This document shows positions 56,001 through 63,894 of a DNA stretch of 64,000 bases, piece by piece. The stretch covers positions 1 through 64,000 of the forward strand of contig UQAW01000015.1 in assembly GCA_900539175.1 (NCBI GenBank). Reading direction: 5' to 3'. A program made the position numbers and the translations under genes. The notes under the pieces were generated by a model, which was not told the DNA's origin, ran no database searches, and saw only the letters and a program-made list of their open reading frames with translations. Numbering within the stretch: position 1 is the stretch's first letter; each line of letters begins with the position of its first letter. This DNA is from an uncultured Lachnospiraceae bacterium. GTDB taxonomy: Bacteria; Bacillota; Clostridia; Lachnospirales; Lachnospiraceae.

Positions 56001-59000
56001 CACAGACAGTGTATTACTCTTTCCAACTTCAACCAGAAAAGAATCGTCTATTTTCTTAATACCATTGGTATAAATAAACTTATCAGCGGACTTACCATCA
56101 TTTGCAACAGCAGCTGTTATGGTGCCCGTTGTTTGATCAGTCATAATATCAATATCACCATTCCCTTGTTCTGACACAAGATTCTTTACTGTATATCCTA
56201 CTTTTTCATTCTCTACAACCTTATATTTTGTGCCAACTGGTATATCTTTAATGAGTGCATACTGCCCGGCTTTGAGGTATACGATACCACCCGATGCCAA
56301 AGCATTCTCCTGGACAAGTTCTCCCTCAGCTGTATAGATATCATAAACAATGTCATATGCTTCTTCAGCACTTATACTGCCAAAAATATCGGAAAATGTT
56401 ACAGAGAATCCAAAAATTTCATCGGAAGCAGCTGCCTCGTCCAACACTTTTTGGATAATAAAACTATTGGTTTTCGGTTCCTGCTTATAGTCAACCCGAA
56501 CTGTTACCGGAACACTCTCATCTGTATCCGTATTTTCCAATTTGAAAGCACCGTTCTCATGACCCTCAACACGACTGTCTCCGACCGTCAAAGAATCCCG
56601 GCTCTCCTGAGCAGAAGATGCAATCTGCACTTCTGAATTGTCCTTCGAGGATCCGGTCATCGTCCAGGATGTATCGTAACGATCATTTCCACTTTGCACA
56701 AGACTCAATTCCGATCCACGGTCAAATTGGGCGTCAAATGTTGCCGACTGACCGTCTTTTATTGTCATCTTGCCGTCTTCCCCGAGCTTTACTTCACCAT
56801 TCTGTATTTTGTAGTCTTTTTCCCCTACGGATTTTCCGTCCTTATCTGCTACCTTAAAAGTAAACGCATCATTTTGAGCCACTTCTTTCGCTGCTTGCCG
56901 GAGTCCCTGATTAACCTTATCAACATTTACCTGGTTTGTTGTCATCAGCTTAGTCGGCAGATTCAGGTTAAAACTAGCTCTAAAGTTGGATTCATACATA
57001 CCACGTTCTTCATAAAAAATCGTAAGCGTATGAATTGCTTTAGGATTCGTTGTATCAATATCGAATTTCGCAGTCTTTTGATTTACCCCTACATTATAAC
57101 AGGCAGCATCTCTTTCATCCTTTCCGCCCTCACCAATATGATTAAAGACTTGTTCCGCCTTGACTGCCTCATTTGCGTCTTCTACTATGTTCCCGCTGCC
57201 ATCTCGATAATCCTTAATCCCTTTTACCTGTTCAACTACTGCTGTCCTATCAGCAAAATTCAACCTACCGGTGGCAACGCCATGGTCACCTCCCATATCC
57301 AGGGCTAACTTGCCGTCAACAAAGATCCAGACGTCATCGTCTCCGGAGAATTCAAAGGTCGCTGGGATCCTTTCACCGCTTTTTGTTTTAATCATACCGT
57401 CTGAATCCATAGTAAAATCGACTTCCAGTTTCATACCGAAACCATAGTTTAGCTTATTACCCGAACCATCGTACTTATGTTCTTCAGAACCATCATCCCG
57501 CAGACTGTCTTGGGGATCATTAAAAGGGAAAAATCCAGGAGTTCTGGCACCGCCTCCCTGAATACCGTATACTACATCTTCCTCTTTATTGGAGTACGTA
57601 AGCGCAGTTCCGTCGGCGTTCATACGAACCGTATCATGATATGTAGAATTACCTACTCCACTGTCAAACTCATAATAATTTGCCCCATTCCTTTCGCGTA
57701 CAACAAACGGGAATTCCATAGGCTCATACATCTTTCCAATGGTGGAATTACCATCATAAAAGGCCTTGTTAAACTGCGGCAACGGAACCCCTGAAGTACG
57801 CTCTGTTATATTACCGTCAGAATCCAGGCAATCGCTAACAATCCCTTGTACGGCAGCTCCGGCATTTTTTGCGCTTTCCTCATCGCTCCACGGATTATCT
57901 ACGCCTCGATTCAGAAACCAGCTAAAATTCCAGCCCTCGCCACCATGAATACCTTCCATATAAGATTTTCTATCATATGTATAACTTGAATTGTATGGCG
58001 TCCTATACACATTATTATTTGCATACCATGGATCTGTCCAGAAAATGCCCAAACTCTTCTCCTCGTCGGTCCGGTTTTCATCATTATCAATCCTAAAAAA
58101 AGGTCTGAAGTCTCCAAAATACAGTGGATTTACCCTTGGTTTTTCTTCGTACCAATTCTCCGAATACCACTTATTCCAATACTCGAAAATTTTAGGATTT
58201 ACATTTTGGGAAAATGCTCGTCCGATCGAAGTCCAACTGCGATCCGTACCGGCTGGTTTGGAGGCAGGATTTGGATTGGTCTTCTTGCTCTCATCGTTCC
58301 AATCCTCCCAACTACTATACATATCCCTCCAATCATAATACTCCCAGTCTTCAAATCCATAAGACGTGTTTGGATTAATCTCTTTATCTGTATACAAATC
58401 AAAGAATGTTACTTTTCCCGTTACATTCGATGGGAAGCTGGGGTTCCCACCTGTAGGCGTGGGTGTCACTGTGGGCGTCACTGTAGGCGCCGCTGTAGGC
58501 GTAGGCGTCACTGTAGGTCCTTCAGTCCCTGGAGGCGTCTGGGAATAACTTGCAGCCTTGTACTCGGCAGTAAGCGGTGTTTTTCCATCGAATGCACCTA
58601 ACCAGCCATCAACTCCCGTTCCCGGCCAGACATTCATCATGATTTTACCGGGATTTACAGGGAGACCATTGGCATCACCATAAGCAGTGTAGACATCCTT
58701 TCCATCTACATACCATGTGATATGATCACTCTGCCAGTCAAATCCATAGGTATGAAAAGCCTCGGAGGCATCAAAACCTAAATCAAGCATCCGTTCATGA
58801 TTTCCCGTACCGTTTACGTAATAATTAATCTGTACCTTGGTAGTATCCTTTCCCAGAAATTCAATGTCAATCTCATCCCATGGTGTACCGTCGGACGGTC
58901 CGGTATAAGTAAAGAAAGAAGAAACCACACCCGAATGTTTGATGGGTTTCATCGTAACTTCGTAATAGCCGTATCCATACCTTTCTCGCGTGCGGTATTC

Positions 59001-59294
59001 AGCGCCCGCGTACTGGTAACTGGAACCAGAAACACTATCCTCTGTAATAGAAAGCTCCGTGCCATTGCCTGTAAACTTCACGTTACCCTGCCGCCACATA
59101 CAGCCGAACGGCTCACCGTTTGAATAGCCATCGGAAATTTCCATTTCGCTTTCATTATATTGAGACATATTAATCTCAAACTTCTCAGCAGCAGCCATGA
59201 CCGGAACTGTCATCAGTCCGCCAGACGGCATGATTCCAATCACCATCAAAAAAGCCAGGACCACGCTGAGTAATCGTTTCGCTTTTTGTTTCAT
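53097..59294 (-). CDS. Giant secreted GH16 lichenase-type protein with fibro-slime and CBM modules
   Basis: 2065 residues. A signal peptide (1-~35) is followed by GH16 (~38-250), with [13 protein letters not shown] carrying E141 and E145, and a Thr/Pro linker (~258-285). A long fibro-slime/PA14-like region (~290-800) contains ATFEFSGDDDVWIFVDGKLA and TLTIFYEERGMYESNFR. A Cna-B/DUF5979-like domain (~930-1060) has IQKVLDEAAASDEIFGFSV. A CBM4/9-like module (~1290-1440) closely resembles residues 838-1000 of the 1155-residue protein. The last ~600 residues include beta-sandwich repeats and end KVVK without anchor or sorting motif. It probably binds and cuts mixed-linkage glucan at or near the cell surface. 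Confidence 0.88.
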   Translation of the reverse strand: MKQKAKRLLSVVLAFLMVIGIMPSGGLMTVPVMAAAEKFEINMSQYNESEMEISDGYSNGEPFGCMWRQGNVKFTGNGTELSITEDSVSGSSYQYAGAEYRTRERYGYGYYEVTMKPIKHSGVVSSFFTYTGPSDGTPWDEIDIEFLGKDTTKVQINYYVNGTGNHERMLDLGFDASEAFHTYGFDWQSDHITWYVDGKDVYTAYGDANGLPVNPGKIMMNVWPGTGVDGWLGAFDGKTPLTAEYKAASYSQTPPGTEGPTVTPTPTAAPTVTPTVTPTPTGGNPSFPSNVTGKVTFFDLYTDKEINPNTSYGFEDWEYYDWRDMYSSWEDWNDESKKTNPNPASKPAGTDRSWTSIGRAFSQNVNPKIFEYWNKWYSENWYEEKPRVNPLYFGDFRPFFRIDNDENRTDEEKSLGIFWTDPWYANNNVYRTPYNSSYTYDRKSYMEGIHGGEGWNFSWFLNRGVDNPWSDEESAKNAGAAVQGIVSDCLDSDGNITERTSGVPLPQFNKAFYDGNSTIGKMYEPMEFPFVVRERNGANYYEFDSGVGNSTYHDTVRMNADGTALTYSNKEEDVVYGIQGGGARTPGFFPFNDPQDSLRDDGSEEHKYDGSGNKLNYGFGMKLEVDFTMDSDGMIKTKSGERIPATFEFSGDDDVWIFVDGKLALDMGGDHGVATGRLNFADRTAVVEQVKGIKDYRDGSGNIVEDANEAVKAEQVFNHIGEGGKDERDAACYNVGVNQKTAKFDIDTTNPKAIHTLTIFYEERGMYESNFRASFNLNLPTKLMTTNQVNVDKVNQGLRQAAKEVAQNDAFTFKVADKDGKSVGEKDYKIQNGEVKLGEDGKMTIKDGQSATFDAQFDRGSELSLVQSGNDRYDTSWTMTGSSKDNSEVQIASSAQESRDSLTVGDSRVEGHENGAFKLENTDTDESVPVTVRVDYKQEPKTNSFIIQKVLDEAAASDEIFGFSVTFSDIFGSISAEEAYDIVYDIYTAEGELVQENALASGGIVYLKAGQYALIKDIPVGTKYKVVENEKVGYTVKNLVSEQGNGDIDIMTDQTTGTITAAVANDGKSADKFIYTNGIKKIDDSFLVEVGKSNTLSVIPKEETDGELTGDLKEISDSWNASEASKKGLVFVVNGQPQLATDGKPFTSIVADGVTYEVEYDSQGTPVLRVTPKDQEVQGKDVITVQYQLVELNDDGTVKYNDNELAKITPVIETTSYFYKANGDIYVLDYGLDVNLANKTEDRSGIFENDQLVNQSLAGTTSTYWSTKAGKNAADSSADKVLESGLIKNGSFDEGDASYEWFIDQNAAANSTVENQEAKYTIKNTGDQEWQVQLKQENINLERNQWYKLTLDAKSDLDRKLKFMIQRNGNQPGKDWTTYTVETVQLTSDYQTFEVKFQMQEPTDSESVFCIAMGAVDGEQISTEHQIFIDNISLEKISPSSNIEAANSAEPADYHAVAGEYGKIIPAEGPEAYTITDQANPKVTYTMSKFLEGGDEYAYGVMVKKADISEKQTSNRFRLQVTSDVTMMPANVVYYEDNFNAGSTDDNSSPAIIYTGTYETEGTSLDLVQSNGQTEQYGHDGAYNTMDNQKDSGGSSTKLTADGYNTKAIFTFTGTGFDILARTTRKTAGIVYTIEKYDQAADKYSFFRMGAVDTYYINGDLYQLPVIHEEGMAHGTYRVTLGIKQTGSYLITKDENGEVIKEDDTRKYVVYLDGIRIYNPLGESGDQRYIADEQGVTVSEIPELIVGNGTVTEKGIIDETGIGIINSQVVEGATAVIASYSSDDCSLEALGNTQTEVATGDSSAGTESLVTYLNAGPNNELYLDEAAALAFVVKATDNTNTLQIEAKLVDIQNSEGSKEGNGLDLRVLSNKNGVVEEKTIDTIKSSTAMYYKIPVEDCISLDNGYYLIVILGNSDVMGSANDTHVLSFSNLKYKNYTIGSPYNTSVYDTSAYLEADEEEPNMFVSVNLAAGLKKNTWQSFDNHSVTLTNNVFGDAEPEFTMYYVNAKGDKVKLTVAARRVKDANSEYQLRFKTPNAKGNFPVEIHYVVDGEESADYIATTMKVVK

Positions 59295-59596
59295 AAAATC
59301 TTTCCTTTCTTTATTAATTACTAATTTGCTGATTTCGAGAGCTCAGTTTCTGAGCCCTGCTGCTTTGGAATCTACATGTTCATTCTTTTTTCTTCAATCA
59401 CTCCCCTTTTCCGATGCACTTTGTCCGAATCACGGTTCCCGTTTTTTTCAGGCTATACAAAAATGGTATTACGTCTGTTTCGGAAAACACGGATCCAAAG
59501 CTGGCGAACTTCCTAATTTACTCTTCGAAATTCGATTGTCAGATATCCTGGTCTGACCGCTCAAGACTTCGAGAGATTATACTAGCTATTATTCGA
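59295..59596 (-). promoter_or_regulatory. Long leader of the giant GH16 gene
   Basis: About 300 non-coding bases between the conserved segment at 59597-59667 and the start codon. It holds a GCTCAG/CTGAGC hairpin near 59338-59356 and no reading frame with a ribosome site. If transcription starts in the conserved segment, this is an unusually long 5' untranslated region. Confidence 0.45.
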
Positions 59597-59667
59597 TTAG
59601 ACTTTTTTATTCTAACGATTCCACTATTTTTTATATATAAAATTACTGACAAAGATATCAAATTTAT
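59597..59667 (-). promoter_or_regulatory. Segment shared with the other GH16 gene's promoter
   Basis: About three quarters of the 71 bases match 52572-52642, including GACTTTTTTATT and CGATTC. At 52590-52620 the matching part holds a -35/-10 pair; here the -10 equivalent reads TGGAAT. Confidence 0.6.
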
Positions 59668-59753
59668 ATCCAGTTCATGTACGAATTATAGGGTATACTT
59701 TCAATTCTAGTACATCGAACAAAGTCGATTGTCCCACACCTGCTTTTGAACAT

Positions 59754-59784
59754 AAAAAAACCGCCACCTGCTATAAAGTGACGA
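59754..59784 (-). terminator. Terminator of the Na/Pi cotransporter gene
   Basis: Leftwards, CGTCAC pairs with GTGGCG (59762-59783), followed by seven T residues. Confidence 0.75.
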
Positions 59785-59877
59785 TTTCTGTTCTGATCTA
59801 TTTTGTTATTAATGAATGAGTCAACTCTGTATATAACCTTCGGGATATCAGGCTGTAACATTGACTATTCTAATGTA

Positions 59878-61668
59878 CTATTTTTTCAAAAGTCTGAAAT
59901 AGCGTTCATGTGCCTCCCGATATTCACGGTTAAATCTTTCATCCCGCCCGGAGTGCAGCATGGATACATACTCGTGCACCTGATGTTTCATCTCAGGCTG
60001 TACCCTTGCTACCGTTGCTACACCTACATTCGAGCAGATATCAGAAATACGTTCTATCTCCGAAAGCAGATTTAAAAATTCTGTGCCTGCATATACCCCG
60101 CAGCGGCCTGCCCGAAGTCTTTCCAGATGATTGTCCTTTAAAACACCTACCATATCATCCACAACCTCTTCCAAAGGCTCTATATGACGTGCTGCAGACA
60201 AATCTCTCTTTTCAAAGGCATCATTGGTATAATCCAGTATTGTATCAATCAGTTCATGAAGTACATCCAATTCCGCCAAAGCTGTCTCCGAAAAAACGGC
60301 CTCGTTTTTATTCAAAGCTTCTGCAATTTCTTTGATGTTCATCGCATGATCGCCCAACCGCTCAAACTCCGTAATGCCCGAATAATACTGGTTCATGATC
60401 TCTACATGCTCTGTGGAAACGATCCGGGCGGAAATCTGAATCAGATAATTGCTGACCCGGTCTGCCATCATATCGATATCATTTTCATCTTCTGCGATCT
60501 GTGCTGCTGCCTGTTCGTCATATTGGGTAAGCATCCCAAATGCACGATCAATATTTGTTCTGGCAATCCGATACATGACCAGAAGCACGTCATAACAGCG
60601 GGCAAACGCCAGGGCCGGTGTGCTGACAAATACCGGATTCAACGAATCCAACAACTCATCATATCTGCCAATAGCAGCCGGCTCGTCCTTTACAATCCTG
60701 TGACTGAGTTTCTCATAAGACTTCAATGCCGGAAACAGCAGCAACGCACATGCCAGGTTAAAAATGGTATTTGTATTGGCAATACCTCCAGAATCAATCG
60801 TGCCGTTCCATATGCCGTCCAGAAATCCCATTTTATGTATCACCGTCACAACCGCCAAAACCACAATCGACTTACTCAAATTAAACAGTATATTAACAAT
60901 ACCGACCCTTTTCGCATCCGGTTTTGCACCTATATTACAGACAATGGCTGTAGTCACACAGTCTCCAAGGTAAATTCCCACCAACACCGCATAAATGGAG
61001 CCAAAGGTAAGCTGCCCGGAAGTGGAAAATGCCTGTAAAATACCAATTGTCGCTGAGGAACTCTGCAAAACAAAAGCTACTCCGGCACCAATCAGATACC
61101 CTAGCACGGGATTCTCCCCCAGACTTGAAAACAACTGTTCAATGATTCCGCTTTCCGTCAAACCACTTACTGCCTCTGTCATATTAAGAAGCCCGGAAAA
61201 CAAAATGCCGAACCCGATAATAATCCGACCTACTTTTTCAGAAACTCTGAATTTCTTGCCCATGATCAAAACAATACCGATAATCATTGCAAGAGGTGCA
61301 AGCGTAGACGGATTCAAAAGCTGCAAAAAAGAAGTACCTGGAGAATTCAGATCTAAAAGCCTGATAATCTGTCCGGTAACTGTTGTACCAACATTTGCCC
61401 CAATGATAATACCAAGTGACTGTCTGAGAGATATAATCCCTGCTCCTACAAGTCCGGCGGTAATAACGATTGTTGCTGTTGAAGACTGAATAAGCGCAGT
61501 CATTACCAGTCCCATAAAAAAAGCCTTAACCGGAGTACTGGTAAGCTTCTCTATTGCCTTCTTTAACGTTCCTGATGAACTTTCTTTCAGTCCATCGCCC
61601 ATCATACGCATTCCAAAAAGAAACATGGACAGGCCGCCTAAAATAGAAATTATATTAAAAATATTCAT
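59878..61668 (-). CDS. Na/Pi cotransporter family protein with PhoU-like domain
   Basis: A 596-residue membrane protein. The two inverted repeats of the family show QSS motifs: MTALIQSSTATIVITAG at ~57-73 and FVLQSSSATIGILQAF at ~200-215, within about eight or nine spans. The C-terminal ~230 residues are a cytoplasmic, helical PhoU-like domain. It may take up or export phosphate or a related anion with Na+. The ribosome site is weak. Supply of phosphate would suit the neighbouring phosphorylases, but the link is speculative. Confidence 0.92.
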   Translation of the reverse strand: MNIFNIISILGGLSMFLFGMRMMGDGLKESSSGTLKKAIEKLTSTPVKAFFMGLVMTALIQSSTATIVITAGLVGAGIISLRQSLGIIIGANVGTTVTGQIIRLLDLNSPGTSFLQLLNPSTLAPLAMIIGIVLIMGKKFRVSEKVGRIIIGFGILFSGLLNMTEAVSGLTESGIIEQLFSSLGENPVLGYLIGAGVAFVLQSSSATIGILQAFSTSGQLTFGSIYAVLVGIYLGDCVTTAIVCNIGAKPDAKRVGIVNILFNLSKSIVVLAVVTVIHKMGFLDGIWNGTIDSGGIANTNTIFNLACALLLFPALKSYEKLSHRIVKDEPAAIGRYDELLDSLNPVFVSTPALAFARCYDVLLVMYRIARTNIDRAFGMLTQYDEQAAAQIAEDENDIDMMADRVSNYLIQISARIVSTEHVEIMNQYYSGITEFERLGDHAMNIKEIAEALNKNEAVFSETALAELDVLHELIDTILDYTNDAFEKRDLSAARHIEPLEEVVDDMVGVLKDNHLERLRAGRCGVYAGTEFLNLLSEIERISDICSNVGVATVARVQPEMKHQVHEYVSMLHSGRDERFNREYREAHERYFRLLKK

Positions 61669-61918
61669 ATCTGCTCGATTCTGTAACTTATCCTTCGTGT
61701 TCTTATTGTATCATTTAGATACTACCATATCTTAATATAAGATACCATATCTTTTTTTCTGTTCTCTGTAAGATCGGAATTTATCACATCTTTTTATATT
61801 TTAAAGCGATAACTCACGCTCCTTCTCTTCCCCTATTCCAATACACCTATGTATATCCTATTTTTAATAATCTTCTCAACGGTTGCCGAATACCCTTTTG
61901 CTTACTCAAATTTCTGAA
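61669..61918. other. Non-coding, AT-rich region
   Basis: Upstream of the Na/Pi gene on the minus strand. No reading frame or hairpin of note before the terminator at 61919; the cotransporter promoter must be here. Two copies of AGATACCATATCTT-like sequence lie close together at 61720-61752 (ATACTACCATATCTTA and GATACCATATCTTT). Confidence 0.4.
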
Positions 61919-61947
61919 AAGGCAGAGAGCTTCACACTCTCCGCCTT
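61919..61947 (-). terminator. Terminator overlapping the end of the SpmA-like remnant
   Basis: Leftwards, AAGGCGGAGAG pairs with CTCTCTGCCTT (one G-U pair), followed by TTC. The remnant's TGA stop (61932-61934) lies in the loop. Confidence 0.7.
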
Positions 61948-62050
61948 CTTCGATCCATTACTTTACAAAACACAATCGCTACCCCTGTTGCCAGAAGCCC
62001 CGGTCCCACAATTGCCGTAGGATTCACACTCCCATATTGGCTCCTGTAGG
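61932..62050 (-). pseudogene. C-terminal fragment resembling spore maturation protein A
   Basis: The minus strand reads AYRSQYGSVNPTAIVGPG, then LLATGVAIVFCKVMDRRRRR and V, stop. The pattern R..Y.S..PT.IVGP..LAT plus a last membrane span and basic tail matches the SpmA C terminus as I recall it from Bacillus. There is no start codon: upstream the frame runs into AT-rich DNA and a stop, and homology begins at the inverted repeat arm AGCCTACAGG. The identification rests on ~38 residues. Confidence 0.5.
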
Positions 62051-62158
62051 CTGGTGTCAAGTTAGGACTAAAAATTTCTATATTTTTTCATTGTTTTATT
62101 ATTTCGCCCCTGTTAAAATAATGTTGATCGTTCTGTAGAAACTTGCGAAGCCTACAGG
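62043..62158. repeat. 116-bp segment bounded by 10-bp inverted repeats
   Basis: CCTGTAGGCT (62043-62052) and AGCCTACAGG (62149-62158) are exact inverted copies; the similarity continues loosely inward (AAGTT on both sides). The left arm coincides with the break in the SpmA-like frame. The inside is AT-rich and non-coding. Could be a MITE, an integrase core site, or a relic of an inversion. Confidence 0.6.
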
Positions 62159-62161
62159 CAT

Positions 62162-62189
62162 AGGAGGGCTTACAAGTACCTCCTTTTTT
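62162..62189 (+). terminator. Hairpin plus T-run on the + strand
   Basis: AGGAGG and CCTCCT pair around an 11-base loop and continue into TTTTTT. It would terminate a rightward transcript, although no rightward gene is visible here; it also lies just past the stop of the leftward TOPRIM-like gene. Confidence 0.55.
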
Positions 62190-62194
62190 ATATC

Positions 62195-62722
62195 TTACCG
62201 CAACAAATCATATAGCGTTTGCTCATCTCCACGTTGTTTGGTTACCCTGCGATATTCATGCAACGCATTAACTAATCTATTTATCTCAGAAAAATATTCC
62301 TGAATAAATTCATATTTTTTTACATTTTTGTATCCCAATCTGCTCTTACAATATGTACTGGGTTTTCCTTCTGCGTTCTTATTTGCAAACTTCTTAAACT
62401 CTTCATACTTCCCTTCGCTACATATTATAAGCATTTCAATCTCTGGAGACGTAATTATATTTATGACATCAACCTTATGTTTATATGCCTTACTAAGCTT
62501 AAAGTTCTCTGAATAAGAATCTAAAATACGATACACTATGACTTTTTCGGAAAATCCTTTTCTTAAGTATTTTTCTTCGAATTCTTTTCCCTTCCTGCAC
62601 TTTAGAACTTCTTCATCAATCAAATCTTCCCTTTCAAAGATCAACATATGATTATCTAACAGCAAATCCATAATTGCTCTCTCTGCGCCGCCCTCACAAA
62701 TACACGCTAAATATTTTTCCAT
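62195..62722 (-). CDS. TOPRIM/RloB-like protein, partner of the upstream ATPase
   Basis: A 175-residue protein. CICEGGAERAIMDLLL at the N terminus places Glu as in TOPRIM motif I, VIVYRILDSYSENFKL supplies the acidic pair region, and IITSPEIEMLIICSEGKYEE resembles the (N/T)xxxExWLL motif of RloB-type proteins. It is therefore a candidate metal-dependent nuclease. It starts 14 bases after the ATPase gene with AAGGGGG as ribosome site. The DNA is clearly more AT-rich than the glucan genes. Assignment to a named defence system is uncertain. Confidence 0.55.
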   Translation of the reverse strand: MEKYLACICEGGAERAIMDLLLDNHMLIFEREDLIDEEVLKCRKGKEFEEKYLRKGFSEKVIVYRILDSYSENFKLSKAYKHKVDVINIITSPEIEMLIICSEGKYEEFKKFANKNAEGKPSTYCKSRLGYKNVKKYEFIQEYFSEINRLVNALHEYRRVTKQRGDEQTLYDLLR

Positions 62723-62736
62723 TCTAAAAGTCCCCC

Positions 62737-63894
62737 TTATTTCAATGATTTGAGAACTTTTTTCAAAGCAATGTATGATTTATAAGCAGGCACAGTTCCT
62801 TTTAGGAAATCACTATCATATACTTCACTTTTCTTAATATCATTTCTTTTTAAAATACCAGATAAATTTTCTGCCGCAATCCCCCCGATATTTCTTACAA
62901 TATAAATGCCATCATTTCTCTTAAATTCATCTAATATCTCTGAGTAATGAGTTGAAAACACAAGGGTTGCCCCATTTTTATTTACTTTTTTATCCATAAA
63001 AAAGCGAACTAATGTCGACACAATTTCTTTATTAAAATGATTTTCTAACTCATCAACTACTAAATATCCTCCCTCCATAAATGTGATAACCGCACCCATA
63101 AATACACTAAGACCTTTAATTGTTCCCGATGAAAGATATCTGTTAAGTGCTAATGGATTATTTAAACTGATTTCCTCTTTTCCATAGAATTTTAATCGGA
63201 TGTCAACTTTTTTTCCTTCCGGTGTACAATATAAATATTCGATGCTTGGATCCAAAAAAGTCAAAATCTCTTTCGGATACTTCCCTAAAATATTTAGCAT
63301 ATTGTGATCCGTAAACTGAGACATATCACATAAAAAGAAATTTGTACCCTGTTTTTTATTTAATGCTAATATAATGCTAACGTCTTCCAATAAATACTCT
63401 TCATTTTGATTCCTTCTCGTTCTTAATTCCGAGTCATTGAATACAAAAATACCTTTCTTCGTTTTCACTTTATTAATCTCTTTTGCCCATAAATTCTCCT
63501 CAACAATGACTAGCCTTCCACTTCCATCAACTTGATTAACCTTTTTTTCAATAACAGACTGCAGTTTATTTACAATGCCTTCATGATAAAAATAAGTAGT
63601 AATAACCACTCTTTGTTTCTCATTTAAATCATCAAATATTTCTTTTGAATCGATCTTATTCAAAGCTTCATTATTCAGCAAACTTATCACAAAAGAAATC
63701 ACTTTTAAGATTGTTGTTTTCCCGGAAGCATTGATGCCAATAAATGAGAGTGCCGGATTTGTATAGATATTAGAAAATATATTATATAATTGTTCCTTAT
63801 CATCATCATCCACTCTCTGCCATGCGATAAAATCTATACTCAAGTCATTTTTTAAAAGCGGCAATCCTTTGACCTCTAATTTTAATATCTTCAT
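62737..63894 (-). CDS. AAA/ABC-type ATPase of a probable defence pair
   Basis: A 385-residue RecF/SMC-like ATPase (AAA_15/AAA_21 type). Walker A is GINASGKTTILK (~residue 56), the signature region is LSSGTIKGLSVF, Walker B is GGYLVVDELENHFNKEI and the switch His is in LVFSTHYSEIL. ATG 63894 is preferred because GGAGG lies five bases upstream and covers the other ATG at 63906. Such ATPases with a following TOPRIM- or RloB-like gene occur in anti-phage systems (for example AbiL- and PARIS-type pairs). AT-rich, at the edge of the window. Confidence 0.85.
   Translation of the reverse strand: MKILKLEVKGLPLLKNDLSIDFIAWQRVDDDDKEQLYNIFSNIYTNPALSFIGINASGKTTILKVISFVISLLNNEALNKIDSKEIFDDLNEKQRVVITTYFYHEGIVNKLQSVIEKKVNQVDGSGRLVIVEENLWAKEINKVKTKKGIFVFNDSELRTRRNQNEEYLLEDVSIILALNKKQGTNFFLCDMSQFTDHNMLNILGKYPKEILTFLDPSIEYLYCTPEGKKVDIRLKFYGKEEISLNNPLALNRYLSSGTIKGLSVFMGAVITFMEGGYLVVDELENHFNKEIVSTLVRFFMDKKVNKNGATLVFSTHYSEILDEFKRNDGIYIVRNIGGIAAENLSGILKRNDIKKSEVYDSDFLKGTVPAYKSYIALKKVLKSLK

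Noticed and set aside
60184..61038. A 284-codon frame antisense to the Na/Pi cotransporter
   Set aside because: The opposite strand has full transporter motifs; the antisense frame is Cys/His/Gln-rich and has no start signal.
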